From UBA8514 sp050251415 (GTDB lineage: Bacteria > Bacillota > Clostridia > Lachnospirales > Anaerotignaceae), in assembly GCA_050251415.1 (NCBI GenBank), contig JBFWMT010000002.1, forward strand, positions 12,038 to 76,037: a stretch of 64,000 nucleotides of DNA, in the 5' to 3' direction. A program made the position numbers and the translations under genes. The notes under the pieces are model-generated. The model saw only the letters and a program-made list of their open reading frames with translations, was not told the DNA's origin and made no database searches. Numbering within the stretch: the stretch's first letter is position 1; each line of letters starts with the position of its first letter. Below, piece after piece: positions 24,736 to 34,886 of the stretch.

Positions 24736-26829
24736 TTAAAATGCGTACATAGAAGCTGCATGAAGGTTTAAGATGTCCAGAATAATGCTTATATTGCCAT
24801 CACCCAGAATTGTACAGCCTGCAATGCCTGCGTCTTTGATATTAAAGCTGTTAAGGTAAGTTGGAAGCGGCTTAACAACAACCTGCTGTTTACCTATCAA
24901 CTCATCTACAAACAAACAGTAGGATTTGTCACTGGATTCAACCCATACGAAAATTCCATCCTCAACATTTTCTATTTGCGTATCTATGTTATAAAGTTTA
25001 TGAAGTCTTACAATTGGGTAGAAATTACCCATACGTTCAACAATTTCGTTGCCCATGGAATCCAAAATAACATCCTCTGGTGATACCTTAAATGACTGAC
25101 GAATATTGGTGATTGGTATTGTAAATATTGAGCTGCCAACAGCAACCTCCATACCATCTACAATTGCCATTGTTAAAGGAATTTTTAATGAAATGGTTGT
25201 GCCTTCGCCTAATTCACTGGAAATAGAAACAACGCCACCAACTTTTTCAATGTTCTGCTTTACAACATCCATACCAACACCACGGCCCGAATATTCGGTT
25301 ACAACCTCGTTGGTTGAAAAACCAGGTGCAAGTAAAAGATTTAAAATTTCACGCTTTGAATATTCGCTTTCGGGCTTTGTTAACAAGCCGTTTTTCTTAG
25401 CTTTGGCAAGTACCTTAGTGGTATCAACGCCTGTACCGTCATCAGTTATTGTAATAATAACATCGCTGCCGGTGTGTTCTGCCTCAAGTATAATTTCACC
25501 CTGAGCATCCTTGCCAATCTTAATACGGTCTTCTACATGCTCTTCAATGCCATGGTCCATGGCGTTTCGCACAATGTGCATAAGAGGATCGTTTATACTG
25601 TCAACAATGGTTTTATCCAGTTCAGTATTTTCACCTACTATTGTCAGGCGAACATCTTTATTTGTTTTTTGGCACATATCTCTTACAATACGGTTCATTT
25701 TGTTAAAAACACCAGAAACAGGAATCATTCTTATGGACATAGTTATGTCTTGAAGTTCATCAGTAAGTTTTCTAAGTTGTCTTGCGGATTTTGTAAAATT
25801 ATCAAGTTTTAAACCTCTAAGCTCAGGTGAAGCCGTAACCATAGATTCGGTTATAACAATTTCACCAACAATAGCCATAAGACTGTCCAACTTAGAAAGG
25901 TTAACGCTAATGATACTTTGCTTTGCCTGTGTTTGATGGTTTGGTGCCTTAGAGGCAGACTTTTGACCATTATCGCCAGAAGTTAAAGGCTGTAAGATTT
26001 CTGCCTGAACCTTTGCTTGTTCAATCTTTTCTTCTTTTATGCCTGCTTTTTTTGCATTAGGGTTTAAAATAACCTCAAATGAGGCAACATTAAGTGCTTC
26101 TTTAAGTACCTGAACCGCTTTTTCAACCAATTCTTCTTTATCAATACAAAGGAAAAAACCGTGGTCTATTATGTAGTTGCAGGTTTCAGAATTTTCTTCT
26201 ATATCCGCAGGGAAACAGTCAAATTCATCACCTATGCTTTCTTTTACAGCGGTTTTAATCATAAATGCACGCAGATGCTCCATGCCGCAACCATCATCAA
26301 AGAAAATTCTTAAAAAATAGGTGGCGTCTGATGCCGGTAAATTTGTATTGATTTCTTTTTGTTCCTGGGCAGAAATAGGTTTTTGGGTAACGGTTTCAGC
26401 CTTTTGGTCAGGAGTTCCTTTCATTTTTTCAATAAAGGTATTAATATCAGTTATAAATTGGTCGATATTATCTGAGAGGGGTTCGTTGTTCTCGATTTTT
26501 GCTGTTTGGTTACGCATAAAATCGTTTGAACGGAACATCAGGTTAAAAAGCTCGGTTCTCAGGTCTTCGCTGAAAGACTCAACGCAGTTATTTTCTCTGA
26601 AAATAAAGAATAAATCCTCGATTCGATGAGCCAGTTTTGCTAACGAATCAAATTCCATCATGGCAGATGAACCTTTAATTGTGTGCATGATACGGAATAT
26701 TTCATTTATACTATCTGTACTGAAGGATTTCTCTTTTTCGGATTCCAGCATTATTTCTTCAAGCTGCTCCAAAAGAGTGTTTGTTTCAAATAAAAACATA
26801 TCCAGCATACTTTCCATGCCATTGTTCAT
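24736..26829 (-). CDS. cheA: Chemotaxis histidine kinase CheA
   Basis: 697 residues with the full domain order: HPt (phospho-His49 in IMHTIKGSSAMM), P2 response-regulator-binding domain (about 165-255), a Gln/Lys/Ala-rich linker, dimerisation domain (SVNLSKLDSLMAIVGEIVI), HATPase (N-box HIVRNAMDHG, G-boxes DDGTGVD and SGRGVGMD) and a C-terminal CheW-like domain. First gene of the - strand operon; ATG after GGCGGTG. No cheY is in the window. Confidence 0.97.
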   Translation of the reverse strand: MNNGMESMLDMFLFETNTLLEQLEEIMLESEKEKSFSTDSINEIFRIMHTIKGSSAMMEFDSLAKLAHRIEDLFFIFRENNCVESFSEDLRTELFNLMFRSNDFMRNQTAKIENNEPLSDNIDQFITDINTFIEKMKGTPDQKAETVTQKPISAQEQKEINTNLPASDATYFLRIFFDDGCGMEHLRAFMIKTAVKESIGDEFDCFPADIEENSETCNYIIDHGFFLCIDKEELVEKAVQVLKEALNVASFEVILNPNAKKAGIKEEKIEQAKVQAEILQPLTSGDNGQKSASKAPNHQTQAKQSIISVNLSKLDSLMAIVGEIVITESMVTASPELRGLKLDNFTKSARQLRKLTDELQDITMSIRMIPVSGVFNKMNRIVRDMCQKTNKDVRLTIVGENTELDKTIVDSINDPLMHIVRNAMDHGIEEHVEDRIKIGKDAQGEIILEAEHTGSDVIITITDDGTGVDTTKVLAKAKKNGLLTKPESEYSKREILNLLLAPGFSTNEVVTEYSGRGVGMDVVKQNIEKVGGVVSISSELGEGTTISLKIPLTMAIVDGMEVAVGSSIFTIPITNIRQSFKVSPEDVILDSMGNEIVERMGNFYPIVRLHKLYNIDTQIENVEDGIFVWVESSDKSYCLFVDELIGKQQVVVKPLPTYLNSFNIKDAGIAGCTILGDGNISIILDILNLHAASMYAF

Positions 26830-26948
26830 AAATTTGCACCGCCTTAATTATAGATTGATATTGTAAATGAAATAATTTACTTGTCTTATGTTATTTATTC
26901 GACAAGATTTTAAAATAAATAATAGTTTTCTGAAAGAAGGTGAACATC

Positions 26949-28364
26949 ATGTCAAATGTTTTAAAGGTTTCCACACCCTTATCTGGGTATGAAAATACAA
27001 CCAAAGGCAACCCAATTTCCACTACAGATACTAACATAAAAAATGTAAATGATGTAAATAAGGTCATAAGACCGGATGGTCAGTCATCAAATGCGGATTA
27101 TGGTGAAAACCAGTTATTGCTACCACATAATTCGAATTTTGATGGATTCATCAAGGCTTTAAAAGGCAACCCAATCGTTACAAATTTAATGACAGACTTG
27201 CTTTTTGTGCAGATGGAAAATTTGGTCAGCTCGGGCATTAACGAAAATTTTGCAGAGGAAATATCTCAATTTTTGGAAATGATTAAAATGTCAGAAGATG
27301 AACTGCAAGGTTTTATAAAAAACCAAGTACAGTCTTCGGCAAAATTTCAAGGACCATTTTTTGGAATGCTAAGGAAATCATTGACAGAGACGAACTCTTC
27401 AAACCTTATATTTAGAATACTAGATTTCACTAAAAAATACAATGATTTTACATCGAATGGGCATGTTTTAAATGAAATTTTCTCAAATTTAAACAATATA
27501 ACTGAGTATATGCCTTCTAGCTTTTCTGAAAAACTGTTAAGTATTATGGAAAAACTGGATTTTAATGCCCAAAATGCAAATTTATCAGCCAACACGGAAG
27601 TACTTAAAAAGGATATTATTCCCTTCCTTTCTGAGTATGTAAAAGTAACGAACGATTTTGGTAAAGTTAGAGATTTGATTACATCCCTTACGCTTAATAT
27701 TGCAAGATATGAAAATGGAAGTAAAGAGGGATTTGTTGGTGCATTTAAGGAACTTTTGGGTTATAATACAATAAAAGAAAAACTTGGGAATGGTGATGCT
27801 GATAAATTAATAGATATTTTGATTCAAACAGATGAAAAAAAGGCGGAGGCAAACCCTTTATCGGAAAAGCTTATTTCGATTTTACAAAAAGGAATAAAAG
27901 GGGAAGCCGGATATGAAAATATAGACAATTTTAAAAATATTCTTACTGCCTCATTACTTAATGAAAGTGTTTATATGCCGCTTTTGCATGTAATGTTGCC
28001 TGTAAATATAAATGGAAACATGATGTTTTCGGAATTGTGGGTTGACCCTGATGATAAGTCTGAAGGGGAAACACAAGATGGTAAAAAGAAAGAGAAACTT
28101 TTAATTAAGTTTGATATTAAAGATGTGGGGTTTTTTGACCTTGTTATTTTACACAACAACGGAGATGTTGATTTACAGCTTTTCTGTCCAGAAAAGCTTG
28201 CGGGTATGGAGAAGGTAATTCAATCGGGACTTTCGGGTATTATTGAGCAAAATGGAATGTCTGTAAAATCGCTTTCGGTAAAAAAAGGAAAAGCGCCGGT
28301 AACCATTTCGGAGGTGTTCCCTAAAATCTATGAAAGGAAAAATGCCGTTAATGTCAGGATATGA
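26949..28364 (+). CDS. FliK-like/YlqG-like flagellar protein (putative)
   Basis: 471 residues, no membrane segments or signal peptide. The long N-terminal part is Asn/Ser-rich and helical; the C-terminal ~120 residues (VMLPVNINGNMMFSELW, then a beta-rich region with VILHNNGDVDLQLF) resemble the Flg_hook domain of hook-length control proteins. It is followed by an FlhB C-domain paralogue, the same pairing as ylqG-ylqH in Bacillus. ATG 26949 follows GAAGGTG; the GTG at 26940 lies on that site. A role in export control is inferred; it may not be the true hook ruler. Confidence 0.65.
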   Translation: MSNVLKVSTPLSGYENTTKGNPISTTDTNIKNVNDVNKVIRPDGQSSNADYGENQLLLPHNSNFDGFIKALKGNPIVTNLMTDLLFVQMENLVSSGINENFAEEISQFLEMIKMSEDELQGFIKNQVQSSAKFQGPFFGMLRKSLTETNSSNLIFRILDFTKKYNDFTSNGHVLNEIFSNLNNITEYMPSSFSEKLLSIMEKLDFNAQNANLSANTEVLKKDIIPFLSEYVKVTNDFGKVRDLITSLTLNIARYENGSKEGFVGAFKELLGYNTIKEKLGNGDADKLIDILIQTDEKKAEANPLSEKLISILQKGIKGEAGYENIDNFKNILTASLLNESVYMPLLHVMLPVNINGNMMFSELWVDPDDKSEGETQDGKKKEKLLIKFDIKDVGFFDLVILHNNGDVDLQLFCPEKLAGMEKVIQSGLSGIIEQNGMSVKSLSVKKGKAPVTISEVFPKIYERKNAVNVRI

Positions 28365-28665
28365 TGAAAAATTTAAACAAAGAGCAGTAGCGCTGAAATA
28401 TGATAAGGATAATAATTTATCTGCACCTATTATTGTTGCTTCGGGTATGGGCTATACCGCTGAAAAGATTTTGGAGGTGGCATCCCAAAACGATATTCCT
28501 GTGTATGAGGATACATCACTGGCAACAATGCTTTCCAGATTGAACTTAGGCGCAGAAATACCACCGGAGCTTTATAAGGCAATTGTAGATATATATATTT
28601 ATTTCCTTAAATTTTCGCCTAATAATTCTAGCAATAATGAAGTGGATGAAAACAAGGATGGATGA
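28351..28665 (+). CDS. FlhB C-domain paralogue (FlhX/FhlB-like)
   Basis: About 104 residues matching only the part of FlhB after its NPTH cleavage point: RAVALKYDKDNNLSAP, the GYTAEKILEVASQNDIPVYED segment and the C-terminal ELYKAIVDIYIYFLK. There is no membrane domain. In other bacteria such stand-alone CC domains can replace the cleaved FlhB fragment. It overlaps the upstream gene by 14 nt. The start is uncertain among ATG 28330, 28342 and 28351. The stop is UGA. Confidence 0.85.
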   Translation: MSGYDEKFKQRAVALKYDKDNNLSAPIIVASGMGYTAEKILEVASQNDIPVYEDTSLATMLSRLNLGAEIPPELYKAIVDIYIYFLKFSPNNSSNNEVDENKDG

Positions 28666-28702
28666 AATTTGAATTAAAATAGTTAATGGGGGAGTAAGGG
28701 TT

Positions 28703-29389
28703 ATGTCAATTAGATGTTTGATACTGGATGAAAAAAACAGGATAATAGATTATGCAGATTTAAACTATCCAGCTGGTGGCGGGGCACAGTTAATACCCTG
28801 TTCAGCAGAAACTGTAAATTCCTTTGAAAAAGGGGATATTGTAAAATTTCAGCATGAGCAAAGGTTTGACAAGGTGTTTGACGGCGTTGTAGTAAATAAT
28901 AAAAATAATAGGATTGTTCTAGATAATGTAAGACATATAAGCAATATTTTGCAAGAAGATCTAAGGATTGAAGTATTTAAAGACGACGTGCTTACTTACC
29001 AAGTTGAAAAGGGAAGTAAAGAAGAAAATGCAAATGAAATCGAAGATGAAAATATAAACAAAGATGCAAGTGAAAATGAAGACAATAACGAAGAATATAG
29101 TTTCGATATTATAGTAAAGGATATCAGTTCTGGCGGAATTGGTTTTTACAGTAAGGAAAATTTGCCTATGGACAAAATATACGAATACGTTGCAGATTGG
29201 GGTACAACACCTATTATGACAAAGGTAAAACTTTTACGCAAGGAGAAACTTAATAGCGATACATTTTCTTATGGAGGAAAATTTGTAGATTTGTATTCAG
29301 ATGAAGAAAGAGTTTTAAGAGGTGGGGTTTTTGCTATACAGGCAAGAAGATGCCAGGACAGGAGGAGAAGAGACGATGACATTTTTTAA
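28703..29389 (+). CDS. PilZ-like protein, degenerate RxxxR motif
   Basis: 228 residues. An N-terminal YcgR-N/PilZN-like beta domain is followed by a PilZ-type domain with D140-I-S-S-G-G. The RxxxR arm expected before it reads Q84-E-D-L-R88, so the first Arg is lost. A ~35-residue acidic Glu/Asn/Asp insert lies between the two motifs. The C-terminus is very basic (RRCQDRRRRDDD). Family role: c-di-GMP-dependent braking of motility or export. Its last 14 nt overlap the start of the SLH protein gene. Confidence 0.8.
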   Translation: MSIRCLILDEKNRIIDYADLNYPAGGGAQLIPCSAETVNSFEKGDIVKFQHEQRFDKVFDGVVVNNKNNRIVLDNVRHISNILQEDLRIEVFKDDVLTYQVEKGSKEENANEIEDENINKDASENEDNNEEYSFDIIVKDISSGGIGFYSKENLPMDKIYEYVADWGTTPIMTKVKLLRKEKLNSDTFSYGGKFVDLYSDEERVLRGGVFAIQARRCQDRRRRDDDIF

Positions 29390-32300
29390 AAAATCAGTTT
29401 CAAAAGTGTCAAAGCAAAGTGTGGCAGTGCTGTTAACGGCAAGCATGGTGTTTTCAAGCGTACCTGCAATACCGTTTGTTCATTACGGAACAACGCAGGT
29501 TCAGGCGGCTAGCATGGGTATTGAAAACCACTGGGCTGAAAACTATATGCTTAATTTGTATGAAAGAGGGCTTATGCGTGGAGATTTAGAAGGAAACTTG
29601 AATCCCGATAAAGATATTACACGTGCAGAGTTTGTTTCTATTGTTAACAGAGCATTTGGATACACAACTGCAAGCGGAAATTCATTTAAAGACATTACAG
29701 GAACGGAATGGTATGCAGATGATGTAAATACCGCCTATAATCAAGGTTATTTTGTGGGCGACGGTAAGGGCAATTCCAACGCTACAAGCAAACTTACAAG
29801 GGAAGAGGCCGTTGCTATTCTTTGCAGAAACCTTAACGTAGACCAACAGCAAGGGGAAAGCTTCTCTTTTGAAGACAGCAGGGAAATTCAAAACTGGAGT
29901 AGGGGCTATATTAACACAGCTACGGAAAAAGGCTATATTTCTGGTTATCAGGACAGTACCTTTAAACCTCAAAAAAGCATAACCCGTGGAGAAGCAGCTA
30001 AGGTTATTTCAGATGCATTGGGTGAAGTTATAAATGAAGCTACAGAAAAAACACTGGGTTATTACGATGGGAATGTTACAATCTCAGAGTCCAACGTAAC
30101 TTTAAACAATACAGTTATAACAGGCGACCTTTACATAACAGAGGGCGTTGGACTGGGACAAATTTACCTTAACAATGTTAGCGTTCTTGGACAGGTTATT
30201 ATAAGCGGAACGGGTGAAAGCTACGCAGGGCAAAGCAGCGTGAACCTTACCGATTGTTTTGTTTCTGATATGATTATAGCTGGTAACAGTGGTAAACCAA
30301 AAACCGTTAAAATAAGTGGAGATACCACTGTGTCCAATGTACGGGTTTCTGCAAACGCCTTCCTTGAGGAGCTTTCTAACAGAGATGGTGGTTTTTATAA
30401 TGTTGAACTTGCTGGTGCAGAGGGAACTTCTTTGCAGCTTTCAGGTGATTTTGAAAGCGTTACGGTGAAGGGCGAGAAAAACTATATTTCCCTTAATTCG
30501 GGCAATATAGATGAACTTGTTGTGGACGAGCTGGGTGCAGACACCACGGTTTACTTGCAAGAAGATACATATGTAGACCAGTTGCTCCTTGACGTTGCAT
30601 CTACCGTAAACGGAACGGGTGAAGTTGGCTACCTTAAGGTAAATGGCTCGGGAGTAACAACAGAAATGATTCCAGAAGAAGTTGAAATAAGGCCAGGTCT
30701 TAAGGCAACTATTGCAGGAGTTCTTATGGATAGCAACGATGCCGAGGAATCATCATCTTCGCCAATTATTTTATCAGGCTATCCTGAGGCTAAGGATATT
30801 GGTACCACGGAAGCAACTGTTGTTTACAAGGCGAATAAGCCGGCAACACTTTATTGGGTTGCAAGTTTGTATGATGCAGGTAAGGTAGATACCGATGACA
30901 TTATATCACCAAGCAAAAACAACAGTCAGATAATTAAAAGCGGAAATATGGATGTTGATTCATCGAAGGAATATTCAGTTAAGGTATCTGGACTAAAAAC
31001 AGATACAGAATATCTTATTTCAGCAGTTATTGTAGATGACAAGGACGACAGAAGCAAGAGAAAGTCAGAAAATTTTACTACTGTAGATAGCGCTAAAACT
31101 GGATTTGTGTCAGGCTATCCAAAGGTTGACGAATTGGGCAATACATCTGTAGATATTGCATATGTTACAACAAAGGATGACAGCGTGGTGTACTGGGGAA
31201 TCTATCCATCTGGGAAAACTTACACCGTACCAACGGCTGCAAACCTTAAGAAACAACAGCTTTTCGGTCATCTTAAGAAAGGAAAGGAAACAGCTAACAC
31301 AAAATATAAAGAACGATCATTTACAATTTCTGGATTAGAGGAACTTGCAAGCTACGATATTTATATGATGGCATCTGATGATACTACAGAGTCTGGGGTT
31401 TCTAAATTACAGATAACTACAAAGGACACGACTGTTCCTGTTTTTATAACTGGCTATCCTTACATGGAAGCGGGAAAAAACGATACCTCTGTTGACGTAA
31501 AGTACAGGGTTAATGAGGAGTCAACGGTTTATTGTGCGCTATATCCCGAGGGAACGACATTTCCTATTGTTACATCGGGAAGTACATATACGGGCACCCT
31601 TGATAGTGATGAAGCTAAAAATCAGGTGGTAAGTGCAAAGAATGCCACGCTTAAGGCAACTAGTAAAAAGACAGAAGAAGATACAGAGGGAACAGTTACA
31701 GTGTCGGGAATTAAGGACACGATTGCATATGACATGTATGTAGCGGCACAGGATTTAACCGGAAATATTTCTTCTGTAAAGAAACTATATGTGCCAGCAA
31801 AGCCAAACTTCCTTGATACATACCCTAAAGCATCTACAATTAAAAATGATTCTGTGGATATACTTGTAGCCACAACAAAGAATTGCGAGGGGTATTGGGC
31901 AGTTTTGCCTAAGGGCAGCGTAGCACCAAGTGAAGTTGCACTGAAGGGACAGACAGTTGCTGGGGCAGTCAGCTTTGGTAAGGTTGATAATTTCCCTAAA
32001 AATATAGAAAACATTGTGCATGCAGAGGGACTGCAAGAACTTACAGAGTACGAATTTTATATACTTCTTGCTGATACCGAAAACACATCGGAAATATCTA
32101 TTGTTAAATTTAAAACTCCAGATATGACGCCACCAGAATTTTCAGATGGATACCCTGTTGTTGGTGAAATTACAGACAAAGCTGTTGAGGTGCTTTTAAG
32201 AGTAAGCGAGGCTGGAAATGTTTACTATGCACTTTGCAAAAGAGGTGCGGTTTTCCCTAAGCCACCAACAGGCTCTACAGAATCTCCTGCTTTAGACAGT

Positions 32301-34538
32301 GATGAGGCAATAAGGCAGGTTTTAAGTGGAAATAATGCATTTAAAAGTGGTAAGACAAGCGTAAAACAGAATATCGAATCATCCCTTGATATTACAGGAT
32401 TAACAGAGCAAACTGGTTACGATTTATACCTTGTGGCACAGGATGCATCTGGTAATAACTCTGCTGTAACTAAGATTTATGTTAAAACGGCAGACTATAC
32501 AACACCTACTGCAACCGTGGAGTTTGAAGAAACAATAGAAGACGAGCCTATTGTAAAGAGTGAAGTACGGATTCGTTTTAGCGAGGAAGTTGTTGATACA
32601 AAAATAAATTCTACAATGGACCAGACAACACTTCCATATAATATAGTGCTTTACGATATGTCAGCATTAAAGAGAACGGCAGTGGAAATTGACTATACAA
32701 AGGTTAAAGTGGAAATTCAAGAGAGTGCAACGGTTGTTATATTCCCTAGCGAATGTATTAAGTTAAACAGCGGAAACACCTACGAGTTTGAGCTTAACTA
32801 CATTGGAGATACATCGAATAACAAAATGAGCCTTAAAACTGTTTTGCCGCAGTTTAAAACAGTTTCACCAACGGTAGAGTTGGTAAAATCAGTTGCACCG
32901 TCAGAAATGGACATGACCTTCGAGGTAAATCCACAGGAGATACAAACAGCAGACAGCGTACTGTTTGATATTATTTTTGAATCGAACCTGACAATTGAAT
33001 TTGAGCTTTACAAAAAGAATAGTGCAGGTGTGTTTGAGAACATTAACAATACAGGTGCTAGCTATACACCTCTTGTTATGCAGGACGAGGCAATTACATT
33101 GCATTATATGTTAGATAGAAAGATTAATGGGCAATCGGATTTTAGTTTTGAAAAATTTAATGAACTTACAAATGAGGAATATGGCATTAAAATTATTAAA
33201 ATTAACGGAAATGGTGATCGTGATGGATGGGACAAAACTGTTAAAATTAAAATACAGTGCGTTGCAGGTTCACGTACAAACCTTGCAACTATTGCAAGTA
33301 ATCCTATTAGCAACCTTGATCTTGGAATAGCAGAAGGGGCAGTCATTGTGAACTATCCAAAAACATTTGAGCTTATGGCAAGCTTTACAGATACCGTTAT
33401 ACCAGAGTTTATGACTGGGTATCCGAAAGTTACGGATGGTGGTGTAACAGCAGATACATTTGTTAGCCCGTTAGTTAGAACAACTAGAAAAGGTACTTTC
33501 TACTATCTTATTGCACCAAAAGGTGTTGTAACCGATCCAAATAAGTTGGATATACTTAATGGTGTTTTAAAGCCACAGGGCAGTGTAACAGGCAGTTTTT
33601 CTGTTACCAGCGGAAATACAGAATTTTTGTTTCAAATTGATGGGTTAACACCTCTTACAGAGTATACAATGTTCTGCTTTTTGAAGGGTACACCACCAGA
33701 ACTTGGTGAAATGGAAACGATAGACTTTACAACACAGCAGATAAGCCCGCCTAAATTGGTAAGTGCGGTTATTACTGGCAAAAATGAAACAACGGCAACG
33801 GTTAAAATTACCCTTGATAAAGCCGCAGCGGTAGACTGGATTGTTTATAATAAGCAGTCATCACCAAATCCAGAAGGAGATGTTGTTACCGCTGAGATTA
33901 TAAGAACTAGACTTGAAACCGCAGAATATAAGCCTATAGACTATGGCTCGGCAAATGCAACCGTTGCAACAAGCGCAACAGAGGCAACAGTAACAATAAC
34001 AATGAGCAACCTTGAAAGAAATGCATACTACAATTTCTTTGCAGTGGCAAAAAGCGGTTTTGGTGGCGGAGATTCAAGTATTATAAAAGTACTTAATATT
34101 ACCCCTGCCGATACAACACCACCGACGGTTGAAGTAACCACGGTTGTTACAAATGCTACATCAGCGGGAAGCTCCTACAATGGTACAATTACACTTGCGT
34201 TCTCCGAGCCTATGTTCTATATTGTTTCGGAGGGAACAGGTGATGATGACGATTTGGTGCTGAACCCCTTAAAAGTAGATGCTGTTAAGGAGGGGCTTGT
34301 AAGCTCTGCCGAACAAATAGAGGTTGTTTCATTCTCAGCTTCGTCTGGGGCAATTAAAACCATTGTAATATCCTTTGATGGTGTTTACAAGGGTGATACA
34401 ATCGTATTTGATAAGGTGCTTACGGATGCTAGCACAAATATTGCGGGTTCGCTGAAGCTTACCTTTGTGGATACAGAGTATACTATGGGTGACCGTTCAG
34501 AGTCCTATTGGGAAGCAGAATTCTATAAAGAGCAGTAA
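29376..34538 (+). CDS. Giant SLH-domain surface protein with GYP repeat modules
   Basis: 1720 residues. Sec signal peptide (first ~45), then three SLH domains (about 48-96, 103-155, 165-220) that anchor to pyruvylated wall polymer. Residues ~225-450 look like a beta-helix. From ~465 come Fn3-like modules of ~110-120 residues, each opening with a GYP or TYP motif (near 466, 578, 692, 812, 924 and again 1347), and Ig-like domains with FSEEV/FSEPM motifs near 1065 and 1607. ATG 29376 follows GGAGGAGAAGAGACG and lies inside the PilZ-like gene. Adhesin or cell-surface motility role is inferred. Transcription ends at a strong terminator. Confidence 0.9.
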   Translation: MTFFKKSVSKVSKQSVAVLLTASMVFSSVPAIPFVHYGTTQVQAASMGIENHWAENYMLNLYERGLMRGDLEGNLNPDKDITRAEFVSIVNRAFGYTTASGNSFKDITGTEWYADDVNTAYNQGYFVGDGKGNSNATSKLTREEAVAILCRNLNVDQQQGESFSFEDSREIQNWSRGYINTATEKGYISGYQDSTFKPQKSITRGEAAKVISDALGEVINEATEKTLGYYDGNVTISESNVTLNNTVITGDLYITEGVGLGQIYLNNVSVLGQVIISGTGESYAGQSSVNLTDCFVSDMIIAGNSGKPKTVKISGDTTVSNVRVSANAFLEELSNRDGGFYNVELAGAEGTSLQLSGDFESVTVKGEKNYISLNSGNIDELVVDELGADTTVYLQEDTYVDQLLLDVASTVNGTGEVGYLKVNGSGVTTEMIPEEVEIRPGLKATIAGVLMDSNDAEESSSSPIILSGYPEAKDIGTTEATVVYKANKPATLYWVASLYDAGKVDTDDIISPSKNNSQIIKSGNMDVDSSKEYSVKVSGLKTDTEYLISAVIVDDKDDRSKRKSENFTTVDSAKTGFVSGYPKVDELGNTSVDIAYVTTKDDSVVYWGIYPSGKTYTVPTAANLKKQQLFGHLKKGKETANTKYKERSFTISGLEELASYDIYMMASDDTTESGVSKLQITTKDTTVPVFITGYPYMEAGKNDTSVDVKYRVNEESTVYCALYPEGTTFPIVTSGSTYTGTLDSDEAKNQVVSAKNATLKATSKKTEEDTEGTVTVSGIKDTIAYDMYVAAQDLTGNISSVKKLYVPAKPNFLDTYPKASTIKNDSVDILVATTKNCEGYWAVLPKGSVAPSEVALKGQTVAGAVSFGKVDNFPKNIENIVHAEGLQELTEYEFYILLADTENTSEISIVKFKTPDMTPPEFSDGYPVVGEITDKAVEVLLRVSEAGNVYYALCKRGAVFPKPPTGSTESPALDSDEAIRQVLSGNNAFKSGKTSVKQNIESSLDITGLTEQTGYDLYLVAQDASGNNSAVTKIYVKTADYTTPTATVEFEETIEDEPIVKSEVRIRFSEEVVDTKINSTMDQTTLPYNIVLYDMSALKRTAVEIDYTKVKVEIQESATVVIFPSECIKLNSGNTYEFELNYIGDTSNNKMSLKTVLPQFKTVSPTVELVKSVAPSEMDMTFEVNPQEIQTADSVLFDIIFESNLTIEFELYKKNSAGVFENINNTGASYTPLVMQDEAITLHYMLDRKINGQSDFSFEKFNELTNEEYGIKIIKINGNGDRDGWDKTVKIKIQCVAGSRTNLATIASNPISNLDLGIAEGAVIVNYPKTFELMASFTDTVIPEFMTGYPKVTDGGVTADTFVSPLVRTTRKGTFYYLIAPKGVVTDPNKLDILNGVLKPQGSVTGSFSVTSGNTEFLFQIDGLTPLTEYTMFCFLKGTPPELGEMETIDFTTQQISPPKLVSAVITGKNETTATVKITLDKAAAVDWIVYNKQSSPNPEGDVVTAEIIRTRLETAEYKPIDYGSANATVATSATEATVTITMSNLERNAYYNFFAVAKSGFGGGDSSIIKVLNITPADTTPPTVEVTTVVTNATSAGSSYNGTITLAFSEPMFYIVSEGTGDDDDLVLNPLKVDAVKEGLVSSAEQIEVVSFSASSGAIKTIVISFDGVYKGDTIVFDKVLTDASTNIAGSLKLTFVDTEYTMGDRSESYWEAEFYKEQ

Positions 34539-34557
34539 CAAGTTAAATTAAAGTAAA

Positions 34558-34590
34558 AAGGAGGGTGACTTTTGTCGCCCTCCTTCTTTA
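34558..34590 (+). terminator. Terminator after SLH protein gene
   Basis: 12-bp stem AAGGAGGGTGAC/GTCGCCCTCCTT (34558-34569/34574-34585) with one G-T pair and a moderate T tail. Confidence 0.85.
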
Positions 34591-34731
34591 ATTTGGGAAA
34601 ATCAGGGCATATTTACATTGCGAAGAATGGTATTAGCCAAGTTAAAGTTCCACTTTCACATATAAATTGCCAACTATATTGTTTTTTTGAATAAAATGCT
34701 GTAAAATGTTGATTTAAGATGTCAAGAATTA

Positions 34732-34760
34732 TTGATTTTTGTTGTATTATGCAATATAAT
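34732..34760 (+). promoter_or_regulatory. Sigma-A promoter of flgB-fliJ operon
   Basis: TTGATT (34732-34737), 17 nt, TATAAT (34755-34760). A leader of ~115 nt without an evident gene or structure follows, up to the flgB start. Confidence 0.65.
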
Positions 34761-34886
34761 GGGGTTATACAAAAGAATTAATGTTCAATGAAAAAAATAT
34801 AAAACCTATTAGTACTTTAACCGCAACCCTGTAAATAAATAAAAATTTATACATTTTTTAATTTGAATAAGAGGAGGATGGGATGG

